Assembly: GCA_963751835.1 (NCBI GenBank)
Contig: CAVVWD010000001.1
Coordinates: 34,912-98,911, forward strand
Length of the DNA: 64,000 nt
Source: JACVRW01 sp963751835
GTDB taxonomy: Bacteria; Actinomycetota; Thermoleophilia; Solirubrobacterales; Thermoleophilaceae
Direction: 5' to 3'
Notes under the pieces: model-generated
The model's database searches: none
What the model saw: the letters and a program-made list of their open reading frames with translations, nothing else
What the model was told of the DNA's origin: nothing
Shown: positions 8,756-16,228 of the stretch, piece after piece
How positions within the stretch are numbered: position 1 is the first letter of the stretch
How the letters are laid out: every line of letters starts with the position of its first letter
Program-made: the position numbers and the translations under genes

Positions 8756-8999
8756 GTTTCCCTCTGGCAAGAGATCGGCCGGCCCGGGCATTCGTCGCGG
8801 ACAACGACAGCAGTGAGGGGGACCGGGTTCGGATGGGCCCGGGCGGGCCACCGGCCTCGAAAACGGTGCACGGTGCCGACTTTGTGTCGTCTCACGACAT
8901 CAAGTCGTCCCTCTACCGGTCGTGGGGCGATGCGGGGGGAGCCGCGACCGCGGCGCCGGGGGCGGTGCGGGAGCTGCCGCGATCGCGCGGCGCCGCTCC
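8756..8999. other. Convergent intergenic region
   Basis: No credible gene. The region separates the ECF sigma factor from the convergent sugar dehydrogenase. A small hairpin (TGTCGT-CTC-ACGACA, 8885-8899) and several GC-rich repeats may end transcription. I saw no tRNA-like cloverleaf. Confidence 0.5.
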
Positions 9000-9794
9000 T
9001 CAGCGGCGCCGGACTCGTACGGTGCGGCGCGTGACCGGCGACCGGTTGCCGGCCGGATCGGTCGCGCGGAGGCTCAAACGCACCGTGGGACGGCGGCCGC
9101 GGCGGAGGGCGCGTCGCAGGATGCGCGCCTGGCGGCGCTTGAGTCCGACCTTCAGCCGCAGGCGACGGCCCACCTGTGACGCTCGCGCGACCCGCCGGGC
9201 ACCGGCCAGGCGAAGCCGCCGCTTGCCCACCCTGAGAACGCCGGCCGCCGCAATGGTGCACGCCTCGTTACAGCCCGCGTAGGCGACGGCGCCGCGCAGC
9301 CTGAGGACTCGCTGGCGGCGCGGGACGCGCGTCCTCAGCCTGGGAGCCCGCGTGTCGGCCGGCGCGAGCGGCGCCGGCGGCGGCCCGATCACCGGGGTCG
9401 GGTTGATCCGCAGGATCTTTCCCAGCAACGAGCCCACGCTCTGCGCGTCACCCTCGGGATCGCCCTGCCCGCCTCCGTCGCCGGTCGACAGATATAGGTA
9501 GCCGTCCGGGCCGAACTGCAGCTGGCCGCCGTTGTGGTTGCCGGCGGCCGAGTGCTCGATGGTGAGCAGGTTTCGCCGAGTGGCGGGATCGGCACGGTTC
9601 GGATCGGTGGCGGAGCGGCGTACCTCGTCCAGCGTGAGATCGCCGTCGTTGGCCGTGTAGAAGACGAACACTCGCCCCGAGGTGGCGTAGTCGGGCGCCA
9701 CCGCGACGGCGAGCAGGCCCTGCTCGCCGCCGGTTGCGACCAAGGCGTCGATATCGAGGAAGTCGTGCACCTGACTGCCGATACGAAGCCTCAC
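9000..9794 (-). CDS. PQQ-type glucose/sorbosone dehydrogenase, N-terminal half plus Ig-like tail (second part of permuted gene)
   Basis: This 264-residue frame carries what is normally the N-terminal half of the soluble aldose dehydrogenase beta-propeller. It includes GGEQGLLAVAVAPDYAT, the catalytic-site motif NHNGGQLQFGPDGYLYLSTG and GSLLGKILRINPTP. An Arg-rich Ig-like extension common in this lineage follows (DTRAPRLR to the end). The homologous reading continues upstream of GTG 9794 to about 9890 (FTEPAAIARPPGDPDRLFIAELGG), so the frame is really part of the larger gene 9000-10500. In that gene this half follows, instead of precedes, the C-terminal half. Confidence 0.7.
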   Translation of the reverse strand: MRLRIGSQVHDFLDIDALVATGGEQGLLAVAVAPDYATSGRVFVFYTANDGDLTLDEVRRSATDPNRADPATRRNLLTIEHSAAGNHNGGQLQFGPDGYLYLSTGDGGGQGDPEGDAQSVGSLLGKILRINPTPVIGPPPAPLAPADTRAPRLRTRVPRRQRVLRLRGAVAYAGCNEACTIAAAGVLRVGKRRLRLAGARRVARASQVGRRLRLKVGLKRRQARILRRALRRGRRPTVRLSLRATDPAGNRSPVTRRTVRVRRR

Positions 9795-10116
9795 GTGGCC
9801 GCCGAGCTCGGCGATGAAGAGCCTGTCGGGATCGCCGGGCGGGCGCGCGATCGCGGCCGGCTCGGTGAAGGTGCCCGACCGGCTGCGCCATGAAGGATGT
9901 TGCCGCTCGCCGTCGAGGGGGAGACGGGGCCCGCTTGCGAGGTCACGTAGAGCCGGCCGAAGCCGTCCTCACCGAACGAGGTGAGCTGCGGGACCGACAG
10001 TGGCCGTGAGTTCCGTCGGTGGAGTCCCCGTGGCGCCCGGCCCTAGCCACCGGATCACCCCGCCGTAGCGGCCGAAGAGGTAGCGGCCCTGGAATGAAGG
10101 CGCCCAAGGGATGGGG

Positions 10117-10500
10117 TCACGGACGACATAGCCGCCGAACGACCGGCTCGCCCGTCTCCGGGTACGTGTGCTGGGGCGGCCTGTGTCCCGGTGCGGTACA
10201 GCCGCCGGGTCCGACAGCGTTTCCCTCGTGACAGTTCCAGCCCAGGTTCGCCGCCGCGCTCTGCGCGCGCGGCAGGAACGTGATCTCCTCAGCGACACTC
10301 CCCCCGACGTCCCCGATGTACATGTCCCCGGTCAGCCGGTCGAACGACCAGCGATACGGATTCCGCAGCCCGTAGACGTACACCTCGGCCCGCGCCCCCG
10401 GGGTATTGACGAACGGGTTGTCCGGAGGTATCTGGTACGGAGCTTGCGCGGAGGCCGTGGGCGCCGCCAGGCCGGCGACGGCGGCCAGCAACACCGTCAC
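10117..10500 (-). CDS. Sugar dehydrogenase C-terminal half with signal peptide (first part of permuted gene)
   Basis: GTG 10500 starts a signal peptide (LLAAVAGLAAPTASA). It is joined directly to APYQIPPDNPFVNTPGARAE and VYGLRNPYRWSFDRLTGDMY, which normally begin the second half of the dehydrogenase propeller. The frame breaks near 10140 (one extra base) and continues as GGYVVRDP...GRYLFGRYGGVI. It breaks again at the GGG run 9990-9992 and continues as LTSFGEDGFGRLYVTSQAGPV, then runs into the N-terminal half. The GTGA start overlaps the DNA ligase stop, so it is coupled to ligase translation. As it stands the product would be truncated at 127 residues. Confidence 0.65.
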   Translation of the reverse strand: MTVLLAAVAGLAAPTASAQAPYQIPPDNPFVNTPGARAEVYVYGLRNPYRWSFDRLTGDMYIGDVGGSVAEEITFLPRAQSAAANLGWNCHEGNAVGPGGCTAPGHRPPQHTYPETGEPVVRRLCRP

Positions 10501-11456
10501 TCGCGCAGCTGCGAGATGAGGCACTCCCTCGGCTCCTTGTCCTCGCGCCAGCGTTGCAGCTTGGCGCCGTGGCGGATCCGGTTCCCCGTGATGTGGTCGA
10601 AGCCCACCTCGACCACGAGCTCCGGGCGGAGGCCCTCCCAGATGAGCTCCTCCTCGGACTTCCAGCGGCTCGGCTCGCCGTGGCCGCGCTCGCCGGTGCG
10701 GTAGGGCTCGAGCTTTTCGAGGAACTCGCGCTTCTGCTTGGCCCGAAAGCTCGAGGTGTGGCCGACCACGTGCAGCTCGCCGGCGTCGTCGTACATGCCG
10801 AGGATCAGCGAGCCGACCGTCCCCTCCTCCTTGCCAAAGCGGAAGGCCACCACCACTGCATCCGCGGTGCGGACGCGCTTGATCTTGAGCATCCCGACGC
10901 GTTCGCCCGGGCGGTAGGGCGCCGCGCCCTCCTTGGCGATCACCCCCTCGCCCGTGCCGGCGAGCCACTTGCCCGCCGCCTCGAGCTCGGCGGTCGACTC
11001 AGTGAGCTCGACCGGGTCGGCAACGACCGCGGCGAGCCGCTCGCGACGTTCGTCGTAGGGGAGCTCGAGCAGCGTCTCGTCATCCTCAGCCAACAGGTCG
11101 AACGTCACCAGCTGTGCGGGCGTCTCCTTCGCGAGCCGCTCCACGCGCGAGGCCGCCGGGTGTATGCGCTGGGAGAGCAGGTCGAACTCCTGGATCCCGT
11201 CCACCGTCACGACCATCTCGCCGTCGAGCACGAGCCGCTTGCCGGGCAGCGCGAGCACCTGTTCGACGACGTCCGGGAAGTAGCGGTTCATCGGGCGGCC
11301 GTTGCGGCTCTGGAGGTGCACGTCGTCACCGTCGCGGAACACGATCGTGCGAAAGCCGTCCCACTTCGGCTCGTAGCGCCAGCCCTCTCCGTCCGGCAGG
11401 TCGCGGGCGGACTTCGCGAGCTGGGGCTGGACGGGAGGGGCGAGCGGGAGCTTCAC
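10497..11456 (-). CDS. ligC: ATP-dependent DNA ligase (LigC/LigD-ligase type)
   Basis: 319 residues, ligase core only. The adenylation motif is YEPKWDGFR (Lys near residue 31). The other nucleotidyltransferase motifs are visible: LVLDGEMVV, FDLL, GTGEGVIAKEGAAPYRPG and MLKIKRVRTADAVV. An OB-fold follows that ends with the family-typical RWREDKEPRECLISQL. There are no polymerase or nuclease domains, so it resembles mycobacterial LigC, a backup ligase in end-joining and base-excision repair. No ku gene is nearby. It is divergent from the aminotransferase gene across 25 bp and overlaps the sugar dehydrogenase start by 4 bp. Confidence 0.92.
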   Translation of the reverse strand: MKLPLAPPVQPQLAKSARDLPDGEGWRYEPKWDGFRTIVFRDGDDVHLQSRNGRPMNRYFPDVVEQVLALPGKRLVLDGEMVVTVDGIQEFDLLSQRIHPAASRVERLAKETPAQLVTFDLLAEDDETLLELPYDERRERLAAVVADPVELTESTAELEAAGKWLAGTGEGVIAKEGAAPYRPGERVGMLKIKRVRTADAVVVAFRFGKEEGTVGSLILGMYDDAGELHVVGHTSSFRAKQKREFLEKLEPYRTGERGHGEPSRWKSEEELIWEGLRPELVVEVGFDHITGNRIRHGAKLQRWREDKEPRECLISQLRE

Positions 11457-11468
11457 GGAGGGGCACGT

Positions 11469-11481
11469 TAGCGTGACGGGA
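11469..11481 (+). promoter_or_regulatory. Leaderless promoter -10 box of aminotransferase gene
   Basis: TAGCGT (11469-11474) lies exactly 7 bases before ATG 11482 and fits the TANNNT -10 of actinobacterial leaderless genes. It argues for ATG 11482 over the in-frame GTG 11473, which would sit inside the -10 box. Confidence 0.5.
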
Positions 11482-12555
11482 ATGAGGATCGACGACGCGC
11501 GCGGGCTGTGGGACCAGGAGACCGTCTACCTGAATACGGCGAGCTACGGGCTTCCTCCGCGTCCCGCCTGGGACGCCCTGCAGGCCGCGCTCGGCGACTG
11601 GCGCGCCGGACGCACGAGCTGGGAGCACTGGGGAGACTCGACGGAGGCCGCGCGTCACTCGTTCGCGCGGATGTGCTCGGTCCCGGTCGGATGGGTGGCG
11701 ATCGGGGCGAACGCGTCCACGATGGTGGGGCTCGTGGCGGCCGCCCTTCCAGACGGCTCGCGAGTGCTCTCGCCGGAGGCGGAGTTCACCTCCGCGCTCT
11801 GGCCGTTCCTGGCCCAGGGGCGCGGCATCGAGGCCGATTGCGTGCCGGCCGGCCGGCTGGCCGAGGCGATCGACGCCGGCACGGACGCCGTCGTGTTCAG
11901 CGCCGTCCAGTCCTCGAACGGCGAGCTCGCCGATCTGGAGGGCGTGGCCGCTGCCGCGGCGCATCACGGCGCGCTGACCGTGATCGACGCAACCCAGGCG
12001 TGCGGCTGGCTCCCGATCGACGCCCGCCGGTTCGACGTGCTCGTCTGCTCTGGTTACAAGTGGCTGCTCGGGCCGCGCGGCACCGGCTTCATGACGGTGC
12101 GGCCCGAGGTCAGCCAGCGGCTCACACCCCACGGGGCGGGCTGGTACGCGGGCGACGACCCACACGATTCCTACTACGGGCCGCCGTTACGGCTGTCGAG
12201 CGAGGCGCGCCGCTTCGACGTGAGCCCGGCGTGGTTCTCGTGGGTGGGAGCGGCGCCCGGGCTCGAGCTGCTTGTCGACATCGGCCTGGAGCAGATCAAC
12301 GGGCACAACCTGCGGCTCGCCAACCTCTTCCGCGATGGCCTCGGGTTGGAGCCCGGCGACTCGGCGATCGTTGCGACGGAGGTCCCGGGCGTCGAGGAGC
12401 TCCTGCGGGGGTCAGGCGTCATGGCCGCCGGGCGAGCCGGCCTCCTGCGGACCTCGTGGCACCTGTACAACGACGAGAACGACGTGGAGCGCGCGCTCGA
12501 CGTGCTCAGCCGCGCCGCGGGGCGGCCGCCGGTCCGAGGATCCGCCTCAGCATGA
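11482..12555 (+). CDS. Class V aminotransferase / cysteine desulfurase-like PLP enzyme
   Basis: 357-residue fold-type I PLP enzyme. TVYLNTASYGLPP is the typical N-terminal substrate loop, ALTVIDATQACGWLPID carries the PLP-binding Asp, and VCSGYKWLLGPRGTGF the Schiff-base Lys. The arginine anchor is probably in GLLRTSWHLYNDENDVERAL. No SufS-type active-site Cys loop is evident, so isopenicillin-N-epimerase or kynureninase-like activity is as likely as desulfurase. Its 3' end runs 50 bp into the convergent SDR gene. Confidence 0.88.
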   Translation: MRIDDARGLWDQETVYLNTASYGLPPRPAWDALQAALGDWRAGRTSWEHWGDSTEAARHSFARMCSVPVGWVAIGANASTMVGLVAAALPDGSRVLSPEAEFTSALWPFLAQGRGIEADCVPAGRLAEAIDAGTDAVVFSAVQSSNGELADLEGVAAAAAHHGALTVIDATQACGWLPIDARRFDVLVCSGYKWLLGPRGTGFMTVRPEVSQRLTPHGAGWYAGDDPHDSYYGPPLRLSSEARRFDVSPAWFSWVGAAPGLELLVDIGLEQINGHNLRLANLFRDGLGLEPGDSAIVATEVPGVEELLRGSGVMAAGRAGLLRTSWHLYNDENDVERALDVLSRAAGRPPVRGSASA

Positions 12556-13291
12556 AGTCGCCGAGGCGCGGCGAGATCCCGTTCGCTATCCGCAGCAGCC
12601 GCACGATCGGAGGATGGAAGAGCTCGCGCCGGTCCTCCTCCACCGCCACGACGACGCGCTCGCCCAGCGGTCCCGCCGGCGAGCGGCGCTCAGTCCGGTA
12701 CCACTCCGGCATGCGCTCCCACTCATGGTCGTGCAGCGAGGTCTCGATCTCACCGGGGTAGACGGTGGTCACCGACACGCCCGTGCCGTGGAGCTCGTGG
12801 CGGAGCGCTTCGGCGAAGCCACGCTGCGCCGCCTTCGTCCCGTTGTAGACGGCCGCGCCCGGAAAGCCGCGCAGGCCTCCGCCGGACGAGAGGATCACCA
12901 GCTGGCCGCGGCCACGCTCGATCATGCGCGGCAGGGCGGCTCGGACGGTGTTGAGCGTGCCGACCCAGTTGACCGCGTTCATCTCCTCCGCCTTGTCGGC
13001 CGGGAGCTCCGCGAACGGCATGTAGTGGGTGAGCCCGGCGTTTGCCACCAGTACGTCCACGTCCCCGAACTCGGCGACGGTTCTCGCGATCGACTCGGCG
13101 TCCGACACGTCCCCCTCGAGCACCACGTGCCGGCTTCCGGGGAGCTCGGAGGCGAGGGCGTCGAGCGCCTCGCGCTTGCGAGCCACGAGCCCGATCGTGC
13201 AGCCCCGCGTGGCGAAGGCGCGGGCGATCGCGGCTCCGATGCCGCGCGAGGCGCCCGTCACGAGCACGCGGGTTCCCGGTCCGACCTGCAT
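12506..13291 (-). CDS. Short-chain dehydrogenase/reductase (SDR)
   Basis: 261 residues, classical SDR. The NAD(P)-binding TGASRGIGAAIARAF is at residues 11-25, NAG in VLVANAGLTHY, catalytic Ser in VILSSGGG, and Tyr/Lys in VYNGTKAAQRGFAEAL. Arg rather than Asp after the second strand (ARKRE) suggests NADPH preference. A C-terminal segment LFHPPIVRLLRIANGISPRLGDFMLRR is typical of SDRs annotated as 3-ketosphinganine or sorbitol-type reductases. ATG 13306 is an alternative start. It is divergent from the metal regulator gene. Confidence 0.9.
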   Translation of the reverse strand: MQVGPGTRVLVTGASRGIGAAIARAFATRGCTIGLVARKREALDALASELPGSRHVVLEGDVSDAESIARTVAEFGDVDVLVANAGLTHYMPFAELPADKAEEMNAVNWVGTLNTVRAALPRMIERGRGQLVILSSGGGLRGFPGAAVYNGTKAAQRGFAEALRHELHGTGVSVTTVYPGEIETSLHDHEWERMPEWYRTERRSPAGPLGERVVVAVEEDRRELFHPPIVRLLRIANGISPRLGDFMLRRILGPAAAPRRG

Positions 13292-13333
13292 TGGAGCGCG
13301 CAGCATCCCAAACGGGGGCCCGATCGGGCCGGG

Positions 13334-13346
13334 TAGGATGGCCGCA
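13334..13346 (+). promoter_or_regulatory. Leaderless promoter of DtxR-family gene
   Basis: TAGGAT (13334-13339) followed by exactly 7 bases and ATG 13347. The spacing is the same as for the aminotransferase and drrA-like promoters in this window. Confidence 0.5.
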
Positions 13347-14060
13347 ATGTCCCACGAGCAGGTGACCGTCGCCGAGGAGGAGTACCTCCAGATCATCTAC
13401 TGGCTCCAGGAGGCGGGGCTGCCGATCACCGGCGCGAACATCGCCCGCGCCATGCAGGTGTCGGCGCCGACGGTCCACGAGATGATCGGCCGCCTGGAGG
13501 CGGACGGCTACGTGACCCGCGCCGCCGACAAGTCGCTCGACTTCACCGACTCAGGCCGCGGGCAGGCCACCCAGATCGTCCGCCGCCACCGCTTGATCGA
13601 GCGCTTCCTGACCGACGTGTTCGACATCCCCTGGGACCAGGTCCACGAGGAGGCCGAGCGGCTCGAGCACTGGATGTCGCCGGTGGTCGAGGAGCGCATG
13701 CTCAAGGCGATCGGCGACGCCAAGACCTGCCCGCACGGGCACCCGATCTTCGAGGGCGAACGCGAGACCGGCGTGCCCCTCGCAGACGTCGAGGAGGGAG
13801 CGCAGGTGCGCGTGCTGCGCTTCGAGAACGAGGCCGAGGACCTGCTCCACTACCTGAAGGACACGGGCCTGCATCCCGGGCTCGAAGGAACGCTTTCACG
13901 CTCCGGCGACGACGAGGTCGTCCTCGAGGCGGCCGCGGGCACCCACTCGGTCACCCGCAGCGTGGCCGAGACGGTCTCGGTGCGGGCCGACCCCTCGCCG
14001 CCGGCACGCACCGCCCTGCCCGACCAGCTCGTCCTGGGCAAGGAGCGCTACGGGCGCTGA
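13347..14060 (+). CDS. DtxR/MntR/IdeR-family metal-dependent transcription regulator
   Basis: 237 residues: N-terminal winged helix (VTVAEEEYLQIIYWLQEAG, ISAPTVHE-type recognition helix QVSAPTVHEMIGRLEADGYV), metal-binding dimerisation domain (HRLIERFLTDVF, EEAERLEHWMSPVVEERM, CPHGHPIF) and an SH3-like C-terminal domain. His and Glu ligands typical of the primary metal site are present (HEEAERLEH, CPHGHP). It should repress iron or manganese uptake genes when metal is bound, but no transporter gene is in the window. The 5' side carries a leaderless-type promoter. Confidence 0.9.
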   Translation: MSHEQVTVAEEEYLQIIYWLQEAGLPITGANIARAMQVSAPTVHEMIGRLEADGYVTRAADKSLDFTDSGRGQATQIVRRHRLIERFLTDVFDIPWDQVHEEAERLEHWMSPVVEERMLKAIGDAKTCPHGHPIFEGERETGVPLADVEEGAQVRVLRFENEAEDLLHYLKDTGLHPGLEGTLSRSGDDEVVLEAAAGTHSVTRSVAETVSVRADPSPPARTALPDQLVLGKERYGR

Positions 14061-14085
14061 CCCCGTCGGGTGGGGCTTCTTGCGG

Positions 14086-14311
14086 GGTTGGTCTCCGCCG
14101 GCCGGGCCAGGGCTGGGGAAGGGTGTGTGGGATAGCCGCCGCTGCCGTAGTCCGGGATCCGGCGCAATCGTCCTGCCCTGGTGGTCTCCTGGCCCACTAG
14201 GGCAGGACGGTTCGGATTTCCCGCGAGCCGGCCGAACGATCTTCGATCACGTCCGGCCAGCCGCGGCCGACGAGCAACACCCCTTCCCCAGCCCCATACG
14301 CGAGACCGACC
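14086..14311 (+). repeat. Structured intergenic repeat, copy 1 (MITE-like)
   Basis: A 226-bp element between convergent genes. Its ends are inverted repeats: GGTTGGTCTC at 14086 pairs with GAGACCGACC ending at 14311, and GGCTGGGGAAGGG at 14111 pairs perfectly with CCCTTCCCCAGCC at 14281. Inside, CGTCCTGCCCT (14169) and AGGGCAGGACG (14199) form a second perfect 11-bp hairpin whose loop holds GGTCTCCTGGCCCAC. A second copy in opposite orientation lies at 41401-41573. No coding capacity. I cannot see a target-site duplication. Confidence 0.75.
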
Positions 14312-14340
14312 CGCCGGCACCCTCCAGAGTCTCCGCGGTC

Positions 14341-15078
14341 TCAGTACGCCGCCGGCGCGCGGCGGGCGCGCAGGTCGTAGTAGAGGAGCGTCGAGAAGAG
14401 CGCCACGAACGGCGCCGTCACCGACTCCGCGCAGATCGTGCCGGCCAGCGACCAGATCGCGTCGTCCGTGTTCGCCGCGATCCCCGTGAACGGCGCGGTG
14501 ATCAGGAGCGCGGGCAGCGCGGCGGCCAGGTTGATCATCACAACGAGCCCGAATGTGCGCCACCAGAAGCCGCTCACGACGTTGCCGGACTCACGGAGGG
14601 CGTCGACTCGGCGCGCCCCGTCGATCACCACCGCCTGCGGCACGAAGAACCAGCGCACCGCGAGATAGACGCCCGGGAGGATGAGGAGGAGGAGGCCCGC
14701 TGCGATGCCGACCGCAGCGATCAGCACCGCGAAGAACAGCGGCGTGAACGCCTCGAACCCCGAGACGAACGCCTCGCCCGCGCCGGGCCGCTCGCCGGCC
14801 GCGATCGAGCGCAGCGCATGGATGCAGATGGCGGTGATGATCGGCATGACCACCAGGAAGCCGACCACGGTCGGGACGGCGGCCTCGGCGATCGTGGGCG
14901 TGCCGTCGTACGGGCCGCTCAGCCGCTCGAGGCCGATCCCCTCCACGACCACGTGCACCGGCACCACCACGGCGGCCGACAGCAGGATGAAGACGCCGGC
15001 ATGACGGCCGTAGACCCGGAGCGAGTCGCGGAACAGGGCCGTGATGTCGCGCGGCTGCGCGAGCGTCAGCCGGGTCAC
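14341..15078 (-). CDS. Multi-spanning membrane protein of unknown function
   Basis: 245 residues. After a cytoplasmic start (ALFRDSLRVYGRHAGVFI) there are about five hydrophobic segments, near residues 28-45, 65-88, 115-137, 140-150 and 178-200, with a final one near 215-230. The layout resembles glycerophosphodiester-phosphodiesterase membrane-domain/YciC-like proteins. No catalytic motif. It starts with GTG overlapping the aminotransferase stop by 4 bp and so belongs to that operon as the distal gene. Confidence 0.8.
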   Translation of the reverse strand: MTRLTLAQPRDITALFRDSLRVYGRHAGVFILLSAAVVVPVHVVVEGIGLERLSGPYDGTPTIAEAAVPTVVGFLVVMPIITAICIHALRSIAAGERPGAGEAFVSGFEAFTPLFFAVLIAAVGIAAGLLLLILPGVYLAVRWFFVPQAVVIDGARRVDALRESGNVVSGFWWRTFGLVVMINLAAALPALLITAPFTGIAANTDDAIWSLAGTICAESVTAPFVALFSTLLYYDLRARRAPAAY

Positions 15079-16193
15079 GCAGCCGCCCCGGCCAGCTCTC
15101 GGTAGGCATCGGCCACGCGTGCGATGCCCTCCTCGATCTGGTCGGGTGGCACGGCCGAGTAGGCGAGCCGCAGAGAGCTCTCGCCGCCCTCGAGCAGGAA
15201 GTCGGTGCCCTTGACGAAGGTGACCCCGCGCTCGCGGGCGCCCTCGAAGAGGGCGTTTCCGTCCGTGCCCTCGGGCAGGTCGACCCAGAGGAAGTAGCCG
15301 CCCTCCGGGATCACGAAGCGGGCATCGGGCAGGTGGCGTGAGAGCGCCTGGCTGGTGGCGTCGCGGCGCTCGCGCAGCGCCTCCTTGACCGTCGCGATCG
15401 AGCGGTCGATCGCGCCCGAGTCGCAGAACTCGGCCACGATCGCCTGCGCCACCATGTTCGGCGAGATGTAGGTCTCGGTGGCCTCCTTGCGGATCCCGGC
15501 GATCGCATCCTTGGGCCCGACGAGATAGCCCACCCGGATGCCGGGGCAGATCGTCTTCGAGAACGAGGACGCGTAGACGACGTTCCCGTCGGCGCCGCCG
15601 AGCTCGAGCATCGTCGGGTGCTGCTCGCCCTCGAAGCGCAGCTCGACATATGGGTCGTCTTCGAAGATCGTGAAGCCGTACTCGCGCGCGAGCTCGAGCA
15701 GTCGCCGGCGCTTGTCGAGCGACAGCGTGCAGCCCGCCGGGTTCTGGAAGTTGGGAATGATGTGTGCGAGCCGCGGACGGACGCCGCCGTCCAGCTCACC
15801 GGCGAGCGCCTCGACGTCGATCCCGTCGGCCTCGAGCGGGATCGCGAGGATCTCCGCGCCCAGCTTGCGCAGCGCCAGCAGCGTGCGGTCGTAGGTCGGT
15901 GCCTCCACCACGACCAGATCGCCCGGCGCGACCAGCTGGGAGAACAGGAACGCGTCCGCCTGCATCGAGCCGTTGGTGGCGATGATGCGGTCGGGCGCCA
16001 CCTCATGCTTCTTCGCGAGCCACTCCAACAGCCGCGTGTAACCAGGGGAGGTGCCGTAGGCGGTCATCCCGCCGGGATCGCGCTCGAAGGCGCGGTCCGC
16101 GGCCGCCCGGAGATCGTCGACAGCGACGATGTCGAGCGAGGGCGCGCCGCGCGCCAGCGAGATGTTGGTCAGCTTCGCCACGCGATCCGCCAC
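15075..16193 (-). CDS. PLP-dependent class I/II aminotransferase (2-aminoadipate aminotransferase-like)
   Basis: 372 residues of the LysN/AadAT subgroup: ISLARGAPSLD and TAYGTSPGYTRLLEWLA at the N-terminus, IPNFQNPAGCTLSLDKRRRLLELA, EDDPYVELRFEG, the Schiff-base Lys in SSFSKTICPGIRVGYLVGP, and the Arg in SSLRLAYS near the C-terminus. These enzymes transaminate 2-aminoadipate, branched or aromatic amino acids; the substrate is not evident. No MocR-type DNA-binding domain is present. It is first in a two-gene unit with the downstream membrane protein. Confidence 0.9.
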   Translation of the reverse strand: MADRVAKLTNISLARGAPSLDIVAVDDLRAAADRAFERDPGGMTAYGTSPGYTRLLEWLAKKHEVAPDRIIATNGSMQADAFLFSQLVAPGDLVVVEAPTYDRTLLALRKLGAEILAIPLEADGIDVEALAGELDGGVRPRLAHIIPNFQNPAGCTLSLDKRRRLLELAREYGFTIFEDDPYVELRFEGEQHPTMLELGGADGNVVYASSFSKTICPGIRVGYLVGPKDAIAGIRKEATETYISPNMVAQAIVAEFCDSGAIDRSIATVKEALRERRDATSQALSRHLPDARFVIPEGGYFLWVDLPEGTDGNALFEGARERGVTFVKGTDFLLEGGESSLRLAYSAVPPDQIEEGIARVADAYRELAGAAA

Positions 16194-16228
16194 GATACCG
16201 AGGGAGTCGAAAGTAGGGTGGCCTCGAG

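Noticed and set aside
8756..8999. tRNA or small RNA in the intergenic region
   Set aside because: Several small hairpins are present but no cloverleaf, T-loop GGTTCGANNCC or CCA end in the right places.
11473..11481. GTG 11473 as start of the aminotransferase
   Set aside because: It would lie inside the TAGCGT -10 element. ATG 11482 has the 7-base leaderless spacing seen at other genes.
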